The position numbers and the translations under genes are program-made. From the NCBI GenBank assembly GCA_003116995.1, contig BDSL01000158.1:88650-152649 (forward strand): a DNA stretch of 64,000 nucleotides, in the 5' to 3' direction. This DNA comes from Yamagishiella unicocca. Its lineage: Eukaryota; Chlorophyta; Chlorophyceae; Chlamydomonadales; Volvocaceae. The notes under the pieces are model-generated. The model was not told where the DNA came from and did not search any database. It worked only from the letters and a program-made list of their open reading frames with translations. This document shows positions 49,701 through 60,580 of the stretch, piece by piece. Position 1 is the first letter of the stretch. Each line of letters starts with the position of its first letter.

Positions 49701-51044
49701 CGCCGCGGCCTCCACCATCACTGCATCATCCGCAACACGGCACCGCTCAGCGGCTGCGGTCAGGAGGGTGCCGTAGCCGGCGGCCGTCTGCTGTCCGTCT
49801 CCGGAAGGCCCGGAGGGCGCCGGCGCCGGCGCCGGCTCCGCCGGTAGCGCAAAGGCTGCGCTGAGGAAGGGGCTGGCGCAAGCCGGCAGCGGCGCCGCGC
49901 CGACGCGGGCCAGCAGGCGCTGCAGCCCGGCCAAGTCCTCCTCGCTCCCTGCGTCAGGGGCCGTGTGGTGCAGACGCAGCGCACTAGCCATCGCTGCCGA
50001 CCGGGGGACTTGGGCGCTGGAGGGCCGGACAGCGGGACCCCAGGGAGGCGCGCTGCCTCGTAGCACAGCCGCGTCGCACGGCTGCGGCTCCGGAAGATGG
50101 GCGCCGGCGCTATTGCCGTTGCCGCCGTCGCTGCCGTGGGGACTGCCGTCGACGCTGCCGATGTCATCGCTGCGCGACAGCTCCAATGAGTCGGGTCCGG
50201 CAGGCGGAAGCGCGAAGCCGCCAAAGGGCGAGGTGCTGTCGCAGCAATGCGACGGCTGCGACGCGTCTTGTGGTTGTTCCTGTTGTTGCTCTTGTCGTTG
50301 CTCTTGTTGTTGCCCTTGTTGTTGCTCTTCATGTTGTTGTTGTTGTTGTTGTTGTCCAATGTCGACGGCGCGCAGCTCCTCTTCGCGGATCTCCTCCAGC
50401 GACTGCCACTCCCGCTCGTCGATCGTCGACTCCACCGACACCACCGAATCGGCGGACGCAAAAAATGGATCTTCCGACAGTAGAGAGCTGAACATGGGAA
50501 GCACCAATGCATCGCCTGCCAGGGCGCAGCTTGGGGTGATGTTTGGACTGCTCCTCGGACGAGCTTCGGGGCTGGGGCTGCTGCTGCGAGGCAGCCGCAG
50601 CACTAGGTGCAGATTGCATTGAGCGCCGGAAGACACGCAGGGCGGCCAAAGCAGGGCGGTGGTGACGCCTGCGGGCAGCGGCAACTCACGAACATTCGAG
50701 CTGTCGCATCCCGGATCGGTGCGCTGCTCAGGCTTCAGCCATGGCTGGTTGTGCTGTTGCTGATCCGGGTGCTGCTGCTGTTGATGAAGTTGCTGCGGGC
50801 GCGCTTGAGGGCAAGGCTGTGCCAGAGGGTGCCTGCGCCCGACGCGTTGCGCGCCGATCGCAGCAAGTCCGGGCTGGGCTGCCGCGGCGCCGGATGGCGT
50901 GCAGAAATCGCTGGCGCCTACGTTCGCGCGCCAGGGCAGTTGCGCTTCCGCGAAAGCCGAGGGCCGAAACGCGCCGCCTGTCGCGGCCGGTCCCGTCACT
51001 GGTGTCGAGGCCGCAGACACTACCGTTCGTTTGCGGTGCGGCAT
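46286..51044 (-). CDS. Large low-complexity protein, function unknown
   Basis: Two exons (minus): 51044-49165 and 48278-46286, joined in phase across an 886-bp intron (donor AG/GTGAGG), 1290 aa. I recognise no domain family. The start MPHRKRTVVSAASTPVTG has a basic, nuclear-signal-like cluster. Non-repetitive stretches that look structured include DPFFASADSVVSVESTIDER followed by EWQSLEEIREEEL, AMRFWHASVPTEWERGYSDV, EVKQLMADIVREGLPG, AGRLFDFLLSIGGKDHLMSF and the C-terminal FDIFETQWEAAEARG. Between them are poly-Gln, poly-Ala and long poly-Gly blocks with LAG/LARG breaks. An additional exon inside the large intron cannot be excluded. A long open frame on the opposite strand is a by-product of the repeat codons. 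Confidence 0.65.
49056..49076. repeat. Interstitial telomere-like repeat
   Basis: CCCTAAAACCCTAAAACCCTA, two and a half units of the Chlamydomonas-type telomere octamer TTTTAGGG, embedded in about 100 bp of degenerate CCCTA/CCTAA copies (49020-49130) in the intron of the unknown gene. Confidence 0.85.
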
Positions 51045-52169
51045 TACGGTGAGCCGAAGAGCCGTGTAAGCCCACGTGTTGCCAAGGGGCGGCCTAGGTT
51101 TCTGCCGTGGATGCGCGGGACAAGGGTTCTTGGGATTTGGCCGCGAAGCGTCCTACCGCATAGCTATCATCATATGTAGCTCGTGAAATGCAAAGGTAGA
51201 ATAATAATGCACAGATGACAGTCACTGTCCTGTCGGGCTGTCTGTCCCCTAGCGGAGGGCCTGGCCGCAAGTGACGAGGCATCCGGTTGGCAGCTGGCGC
51301 ACCGCGCAAATCAGATTTGATGTACGGAACCTGCGGGCCTTACAAGGTTTCCCCAGATTCCCTGTATATATCACGAAATCGATTGATACAGCGCAACGTC
51401 CAGAATAAAACGCGAGAGTCATTCGGCACGACAGCGCTTGTTGCCACAAACATGATACCGTATAACGAGCGCCGCGGGCCGCATGCACCACCAACACATA
51501 ACTCCCACTTTGCGCAGCTCCCACACCTCTTTATGCTGCTGCAGCTCTCTCCGCGAATTCAAGCCGCAAATGGAGCACGGCCGGAGGCAGCGAAGTCCGC
51601 AGCCTTGTCACCTGCACTCCGAGACATGTTCCTTCCAAAAACTTTATAAACGAGGCTACAGAATGGTTAGCACGGCCCACATTAAATGAGGCCACAGCAT
51701 GCTCAGCACGGCCCACAGTAAGCTGGTAAAAAGAAGGGAGACAAAAACTTATTGGATTGGCGCCTTGTAATCAACCAACTAACTAGCGCCAGGTGGCATC
51801 TGGGCCTTATCGCCCTCAGCACACCCGCCCACGCACCCAGAGGCAGGTCACGGCTCTGATCTTGCCCAGGTCTGCCTACACTTCTACACTTCGCGCCAAC
51901 ATCCATGATCTCGAACACACACCGACACGCCCTGCCCTTGGGACGTCGTCTGCACCCACATGAAAGACACTCTGCACATTCACCCCACCCCTAAGTCCCA
52001 CCACACGGCCTAACGCCCCCCCGAAGACGCACGCACCCAACTCCCCCGCCTACGTGCTCCTCACCCCCACCCGGCTCACCCAACCACCTGTCTCCCTACT
52101 TGCCAACCCCACCCCTCTTCACTGGCCCACCCACCCACGTGCACAGTGGGAGCCAAATACACACGGGGA
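51045..52169. other. Intergenic, upstream of unknown gene and 3' of CobW fusion
   Basis: About 1.1 kb between two minus-strand genes. The left part is AT-richer and should hold the promoter of the unknown gene; the right part is the 3' UTR of the CobW fusion gene. No coding domain recognised. Confidence 0.5.
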
Positions 52170-55100
52170 TCACACGCGCGGCCCCAAGTGCTTCCCCCGC
52201 CACGCCGGCGTCTTGCCCGCCCTCAGCGCCGCCGAAAAGGCGTCGTACTTGGCCTTGAAGGGCGGCAGTGGATTAGAGTCGTCGTCGTAGCCGTCTGCCT
52301 CGCAGTCCCAGCCGCACCTGCGCGTGCGTGTTTGTGTGTTTTAAATATGTGTGTTTGTGTGTTTGTGTGTTTGTGTGTTTGTGTGTTTGTGTGTTTGTGT
52401 GTTTGTGTGTTTGTGTGTTTGTGTGTTTTAAATATGTGTGTTTGTGTGTTTGTGTGTGTGTGTGTATTTTCGCATGGCGCAGCCAGGAGGGGGCCCTAGT
52501 AGTCAGCGGAGCAAGGCACCGACCCGTGGGTCAGACCCTCTGAACCCACAGCAAAACGCCCCGCCTGCACCCCGCGTTCAAGCCCCACTCCCGTCACCAG
52601 CAGCACCTCCCCATGCGACGCCACCTCTGCCCCGGCCACCACTCCCGCCACCTCCCCCCCTCACATCCTTCCCGCCATCGCCCCCCTCCCCTCCCCTCCT
52701 CCCTCTCACCTCATGCACTCCGCATCCCAGTCCTCCCCCAGCCACCAGGGGCAGCCGCAGCGCAGACACGGCATACGCGGCCAATACACACCACGTCCCC
52801 TGGGGCCGAACTGCTTGTGTACACCCGGCTTGGAGTACTTGCCTGAGGGGGGAGAGCCCCAGGGGGTCTGATAAGAGACTCCGCGAATCCACCGCCGACA
52901 AACCGATGAGGGGGGAGAGCCCCAGGGTGGTCACACGATATTACAAAGCACAGCAGCGGGGTCCCCATACAGACCGGGGGGACGGGCTGATGGCGGCACC
53001 AGGTGGCTCACGTGTGCCAGCTGGCTGTTGGCGACAAGCCCAGCGCAGGTTACGGTATCCTAAACTTCGCTGGAGGCTTTGCGAACGGGTTGGAGGCTTT
53101 GAAAACGGGTTGGAAGGCCTTCCCCCGGGCGGTCCCGCACTCACCCGTCGGAGGATCGTAAATGCTCGGGAGCTGCTGGTCCTGTCCACCTGTGGCGGAG
53201 GTGCCGGCGGCGGAGGTGCCGGCGGCGGCGGCGGCGGTGCTGCGGGACGGCGGCGTCGATGGCTCCGGCGGCGGCGGCGACGGGGCGAGCTCCGCAAGGG
53301 CGGCCGCCAGCTTGGCGAGCGCGCCGGCACCCTTGAACGACTTGATCATCTGGGGGTGTGACAGGGAACCCGGGGGCAAGGGCCAGGGCCAGCGGAGACG
53401 CGCACGGCTGTGTCGTTGGTGGTGGTGGCGGTGGCAGTTGTATTGGAGGCGGCAGCAGAAGGCAGCCCATGGTGGGGGTCACCCGCCCACCAGCACCTGG
53501 CGCCGCACGCGCTCGCCCGCCCCCCTGCACCGCAACCCTCCGCAACCCTCCATATACATACACACACACACAACCCACAACACACTTAAAACACACAACC
53601 CGACATCAACACCACGCGCTGCACGCCTCTGCGAGCGCCGATCCCTAACACGTGCCTAAACACCGTGCACGTCATTCGTGGCATGGCTCGGCACAGCACA
53701 GCACAGCACAGCGCCGCGCGCGCTGCGCCGTACTGCGTGACGCGCCAGTCCACGCGGCCGCACCCGCCACGGCACACAGCACGCACAGCACACCCAGCAC
53801 GCGGCACCGCCGCACACCTTCATGTCCTCGTACAACTGCAGCGTGGGCGCCGCCGCCACCCTCAGCGCCTCCGCCAGCGCCCGGTTGGCGCTACACACGC
53901 CCGGGTCCGCGAACAGCAACCGTACGACAGCGCCGTACTGCGCGCACGACGCGGACACGTCAGCACGCAGCCGCGCCTGCTGCTGCTGCTCCTGCTCGGT
54001 CGGCGGCCCGGAGGGCTGCGACTGCAGGGGCGCGGGGGTCTCCTGGGCGGCGGTAGAGGTAGAGGTGGAGGTGGAGGTGGAGGTGGAGGCCGAGGGCGTT
54101 GAGGTGGTGGGGGTGGCGGGGTAGGTGGGCGGCGGTGCGGCGAGCCAGGCCACCACCAGTGCACAACCAGTGTCGCGGGCCGCCTGCAGGCGTTGAAAGT
54201 GGAAGGGCGTTGAAAGCGGAAGGGCGTTGAAAGCGGAAGGGCGTTGAAAGCGGAAGGGCGTTGAAAGCGGAAGGGCGTTGAAAGCGGAAGGGCGTTGAAA
54301 AACGTTTTTAGAGGTCTTGGAAAGGGGGAGTTTGGCTACGATAGGCTGGAGGTGATCAGCAGCTTGATTGCGAGGTTGGCCGGAACTTCGTGTCCGCGCC
54401 AACAAATGAATGAAAAGGTTGTCGGGCCATCCAGCAAGCCACCGTAAGTTCGAAACGTCGGGCCCGGCAGGGCTGGATAAGGCCCACAACTCGCCTGCAG
54501 CTGTGCCTTGAGGTCGGCGGCTCCCCGGCGCAACTCGGTCACGTGCAGGGGGGGCGGAGGCAGCGCCGCCGCCGCAGCCATATGCCGCTGCGGCGAGGGG
54601 GCGGCGGCGGCCTCGGCGGCGGTGGCGGCGGCGGCGGCGGTGGCAGCGGCGGCGGCGGCGGCGGTGGCAGCCGCGGCGGCGGCGGCGGCGGCGGCCTCGT
54701 CCCACTCCGGTTGGCGGCGGCGGAGCTCACTCCTGGTAGGAAGGGCACGTGGTCCGTCAGGCGTCCAGGGAGGGCATATCCAGGGAGGGCATGAGGGTGA
54801 GGGAGCGACTGGTCGGGAGAGCCGGTGCTGGATCGGTCGCTGGGTGACGGCGGGGTACGGTCGGTGCAGGGACATACCTAGCTGGGCAGGCCACCGAGGG
54901 AAACCGCATACCATGGCCCCCGCACCGGCACTGGGCAGGGATCCCACCCCCTCTTTCTCCACCAGTACTGTCCCCTCGGGTACCCTAGCTTCCTCCCGGC
55001 CCCTCTGCTTGCACCCACCGTTGGTGTAACTCCCCCCCTTCCGCTCCGTTGTACGTGTATGTCACACGTACGTCAGATGCACACGGCACGGAACGCACCT

Positions 55101-58100
55101 GAGCTCCGAAACCGCCGCGGGTCCCGTGAAGCAGCCCTCGTGCTGCAGGGAGGGCGGCCGGTGCAGCGTCAGCGCCGGCCACTTGGAGCCGTCGCGCAGC
55201 GTGGGCTTGGCGTCGCCGCGTCGGGAGGCTGGCAGGGACACCAGCCGCAGACCACCAACCGCCAGAGCCTCGTTGGCCTAAGAGGCGAGGCGGTAAGGGG
55301 GAGGGTGAGGGATGCGGGGTAAGGGTGAGGGGTAAGGGTGAGGGGTAAGGGTGAGGGGTGAGGGTGAGGGGCGGGTGCGTGGTTGGGTGGTTTGGGTGGT
55401 TTCGGGGCCCAGGGGGGGTTCGGGGAGGGCGGCTAGGTGGCAGGTATCCGCAGGTGGCGGGTGCGTGGATCCTGCCGGGGAGCGGTGCTGTGGCCATATC
55501 CCGTATGTGGGTTTCTATCCACGTGGGCCTTATCGTCACCAGAGGTCCCTCCGAAACCCCAACCTTCCTCCCCCGCAAAACCCTAAACACCTAACGCTCG
55601 CCGGCCACAGCCCGCCCCCATCCCGAGTTCCCGACCCCTGCTCCTCTGCTGGTCCTCCTCACGCGTTCTTTCTCCGACCCCTCCCCCCGGCCCCCTACGG
55701 CCCTTCCCCCGGGGATCCCTACGGCCGCCCCTCCTTCCCCCTTCCCCCGGCCCCACCTGCGACGCCGTTATGCCCGGCCCCTTCCCCCGGCCCCACCTGT
55801 GATGCCGTTATGTCCAGCCGCACAAACACCAGGCTGGGGGTGTGCGCCGCCAGGGCCGCCAGCGCCGCCTCTGCCTCTCGGCTGGCAGCGGCCCACGGGG
55901 CGTGCCACAGCACCACCTGCGGGTGGAGGCGGTCGGGGGGGAGCATCATACACGTCGCCCGGCTATCCTTTATACCCCGGGTCTGCCGTGGGTTCGCGGA
56001 TTCTCTTATAAACCCCCCGTCGGGAATGGTGCTCCCCGGAACGATACAGGTATGCAAGACGCGCATCACCCCCAGCCCGTGTGTTTTTCGACCCCGCCGA
56101 CCCCGCAAATCCCAAGCTGCCCAACCCAAACGGCGCGACAGCCCTCCCTCGAGCACCTCCAGGCAGCCGCCCTCCCTGGCGCCGATTTACCTAACCCCTC
56201 ATCCACCCCTCCACCGGATTACTCTATCCCTCCGCCACCCCTCCCCACCACCCCTCCCGGATTTTTACTTGTAACTCCCCACCACCCCTCCCCGCCACCC
56301 ACCACCGCCAGCTGCTCCGTGTCGTCCAGCAGCCGCTGCAGCTCCGACGCGCCATCCACGATATCGTCCAGCACCGCGCCCGGCTCCCATCGACCCGCGG
56401 GTCCGTCCTCTTCCTCCTCCTCCCCCTCCTCCCCCTCTCCCGCTGCCCCTTCGGCCCCGTCCTCCTCGCCCTCGCCCGCCTCTTCCTCCTCCTCCTCGTC
56501 TCCGCCGGCGTCCATGATGTCCTCGATGGCAGGCCAGGGCAGGAAGGGGTCTAGGGTGCTAGGGCCGGAGGGGCAGTCGCCGCCTGACGACGCGCGGCCA
56601 GCCGCTGCGGCCTTGACCTGCGCCTCCTCTTCCTCGGTGGCCAGACAGGCTTCCAGAGCCGCCGCCAGCTGGTCTCGGAGCATGTCTATCCCGATGAAAA
56701 CCAGCTCCTGGCGCCTGGAGGGTTAAGGGGGTGTGTGGCGGGGGAGTTGGAAGGGGACGGAGCAGATGAGAAGGGGTGTGAGCGGCCGGGACTGGACCCG
56801 TGGCCCGGGACGGATATCATGCGGCCGCCACCACCACCACCACCACGACTACCAAACCCATCCATCCCCTTCCTCTTCCCCCGGGCGGTCGCTGTCACGT
56901 ACCGATCGCCTATACCCGGCAAGAAGTCCTTTTGGATGTCAGCTACCTTGTCCGCCTCAGTGGGCCACGCCTCCCTGGAGTGTTCCGGAACGGGGGAGCG
57001 GGGGGAGGCGCGGTGCTGACACGGCAGCTTCGGCGAAGGGGGAGGAGGACGGGGAGGGAGGGGGAAATTCTTCGCCACTGCCTCCGTCGTCGTCGTCCTC
57101 CCTAACAATACGGTGGCGCTCCCTCATAGGTGTCGAGGCAGCGCCAACATGCCGTAGCACATGAAACCCCACCCCAGCCCGCATCCCACCCGCGCTTCGG
57201 TTGTACGACGCATATTTTGTACGACGTACCTGGGCAGTACGTCGTACCACGGCCCACCGGTTCCGAAGCGCATCAGGTTGCCCGCGCTGCTCCACTCGCC
57301 CACGTGGTCATCTCGGCCGGCTACCCAGGCGAAACCCTTAGACCGCAACACCTGCCCGAACGCTGCCGTACGGGCAGCGCCCCTGACTGAGGCGCCAGCG
57401 GCACCGCTGGCGGCGGCGGGGGCGGCGGCGGCGGCCGGCGCCGCGGCGCCGCCGCGGCCACTGGCGGCAGCGGCCGGCGCCGCGGCGCCGCCGCGGCCAC
57501 TGGCGGCAGCGGGATCGGCGGCGCGGGCCGCGGCGCCGGCGGCGGCGACTGCCGCCGCGGCGGCCGCCGCTGCCGCGGTAGCCGCGGCGGCGGCGGCACT
57601 GGCGGCGGTGGCCGCCGCCGCCGCCGCGCCCATGGCGGACTGCAGTACGGCATCCATCGGAGACCCGACGCCGCCGCTGACGTCGCCGAAGGCTCCCGCT
57701 ATTGCGTCCGCGACCCGCTGCGCCGCTGCGGCGGCCGCCGCCACGCCGCCCTGCAGAGCAGACGCCCCCGCCCCCGCACTCGCTTCCGCCGCCGTGCCCC
57801 GTCCCCTTGCCCGCTCGTCGCCACTGTCGCCGCCGCCGTCGGCCTCGGACCAGTCGGGTTGCTGCAGCACGAAGTGGGTGTCCAGGAAGGCGTGCAGGCG
57901 GGCGGGGTGGAAGGGCCGGCGGGAGCGCCACACGAAGGACGTGATGCCGTACTCTGCCGTCTCCGGAACCAGATCGGTGCCCTCGCGGATAGCCTGGAGG
58001 GGAGTGGGTATGGGTACGAGGGGAGGAGGCGCAAGGGACGTAAAACACACACGGGCACGGCTCCGGTCCGCGGAAGCCAGCGGGCCAAACCCAAGAGTCA

Positions 58101-60549
58101 AGGTCACGGCAAGGACGAGTCAGCATCTCCCATCGCCACGTCACCCAAAACCCAAACCCACATGTCGCCCCCGCCAGCCCCCCCCCCACCGCAACGCCAC
58201 CACCGCCCTCCACCGCACACGCACCCCCCCCCCGTGTCGTACCTTTAGCCACCCCGCGCCCTCCCTGGCGCGCTCCAGGCTGAAGCGCCCCGTGTTGAGC
58301 ACCTCGCCGAGCGCCACCCGGGACTGGCTGGTGGGCAGCACCCGGGCGGAGGGGTTGATCGCTCCGACGAGCGCCAGCAGCCGAGGGATCTGGTCGGGAG
58401 ACACGGTGTCCACCTAAGGGGGGGGGGCGCGGATGGGTCCGGCGCGGAGGACGGGGAAAGGGACGGGAGCGGGGAGCGCCAGGTGCGGGTTTGAAGACAC
58501 GTGAGCAACCGCGAACCAACAGGGGGCGGCTGCCGGGTTCAGCAGAACACACGGTAACGTCCATCGATCCCAGGTCGGCCCCAAACCAGCCCCCAGGGCC
58601 CCCTCCTCCCCTCATGCCGGTCCACCCCTCATCTGCCGCTGTCGAGACCTCCACACCTTGTTCAACAAGATCACGTCCGCAAACTCCAGCTGGTCCAGCA
58701 GCAAATCCGCCACGTTGCGCTCCAGCTCCTCATCCAGATCCTCCTGATCGTGATCGTGATCGTGGTCGTGATCTTGGTCGTGGTCGTGGTCGTGATTCTG
58801 ATTGTGCTCGTGGTCGTGGTCGTGATCGTGGTGATGGTGGGAGCGGGCGGGGCCGCCACCGTCCGCTCCCTCTGCTGCCCGCGCAGCCGCCGCCCGGGCC
58901 GAGGCCTTCTCCCGGTGCCCCCCGCCGTGTTGCTGCACCCGCTCGGACTCCTCCCGGTCCTGTGGGGGCGTGGGTCGCGCGTAGGTTGGTGCGGATGGGT
59001 GTGAGCTGGGGGCGGGGGCGCCATCTGGCGGCGGCCCGGCCCCTCATCCACTAGGTTGTGTCCTTGCACCGGTTCGAATCCCGCAGCGCACTCCGGCACC
59101 CAACCTGTGTCGCTACGCATCGGTGCGTATTCTCAATACACACGGTTCCTCCCCGCCGCTCCCCACGTTCTTCCCCCGTCCAGGTCGTGGAGGGCCCGGC
59201 TGTTGAGTCGAGGGCTCCCCAGACATCAACTTGAGGTCTCCAAGGCTAGGGTACGGCATGACGTAACCCCCCGCGGCCCCCGCTTCCCAGGTACGATGGG
59301 CAAGACGCGGGTTGTGAAAGTACGGCACCTTGAGGGTCTCCAAGCTGTGCAGGTTGTCTAGAAGGTTCGAGGCATCCACTACCGTGACACAGGTGTCGAG
59401 CTGGGCCACGTCAGCAAGCCGTCGGGGTCCAGGGGGGCCCGAGGCGGGGCCGGCGGAGGGCACGGCCTCCATCGCGGCCGCCGCCGCCTCCAGCGCCAGC
59501 GCCGCCGCCGGGTCGGAGCCGTCAAGCGGGAACTCAAACGTCTCAGCCACCTGGCAGGCGGTTGGGAGTCGTTGCGATAAGTCGTTGCGGCGGTTCGACA
59601 GGGGGGAATCTGACAGTTGCGCGGTACCGCCGGCGCTTCCCGACACAAGCAGCAGTGTTAACCGTACCGTACCGTACACGTTGTATGGGTTGTTCTCCCT
59701 CCGGAACCCATGGTGCGAGATCCAGAACCGACCCACGGCCGCAAGATTTTAGGATCCAAAGTCCGCGATCTGCTAAATGCATTCGTCCGTGCAAGCCGCA
59801 CCTGCATGGGCTCCCCGATGCCCGTGCTCTCCACAACGCAATAGTCGAAACGCCCATCCGCGGCGATCTCCGCGATCTGCTGTACGAGATCTCCTCGCAA
59901 TGTACAGCAGATGCAGCCGTTGTGCAGCTCAATCAACCGCTCCGGAGCCCCCGCCCCCGCCCCCGCCCCTGCCGCCGCCGCTGTGGCTGCCCTGCCCCTG
60001 CCGCTGCTGACGCCGCCGCCGCCGCCGCCGGCGGCCGCAGTGGCCGTAGCCGCCGCGAGCGACCCGTGGGTCACCAGCGCCGCATCGATGTTGAGCTCGG
60101 CCATGTCGTTCACCACCACCGCGCACCGCATGTTGGGTTCCCGGTTCGTCAGGATGTGACGCAGGAGGGTGGTCTTGCCGGCACCTAGGAAGCCCGACAG
60201 CAGGGTCACCGGGAGCCGCCGCCGGGGGGAGGAGGAGGAGGCGGAAGCCGCGGCGTCGACGCCGCCGGCTTCGCCGGCGGCGGCTGCCGCCGCCGCCGGC
60301 GGCTCCGCCGCCGGCGATGCGGCCATGTCTACATCCACCAACGCCGTCGGCTCCGCCGCCGAAGACTCCGCCGCCACCAGCTCTGCCGCCGCCGCCGCCG
60401 CCACCACGTCCACAGCCGCTGCCGCTGTCGCCGCCGGAGCCTCCGTCGACGCCGGCAGGTGCAGGTCCACCAGTCCCGCCGCGTGCGCAGTCCGCACCAT
60501 AGAGACGAGCTGCGCCAGGGCCGCCCGCCACGCCGCCGGCAGCCTGGCC

Positions 60550-60580
<31 letters not shown>

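Noticed and set aside
57161..58417. 418-codon plus-strand open frame
   Set aside because: It overlaps the CobW_C exon in antisense and consists of Ala/Pro repeat codons.
59041..59105. tRNA-like B-box GGTTCGAATCC
   Set aside because: No matching A-box, acceptor or T-stem pairing; it lies in an intron of the CobW fusion gene.
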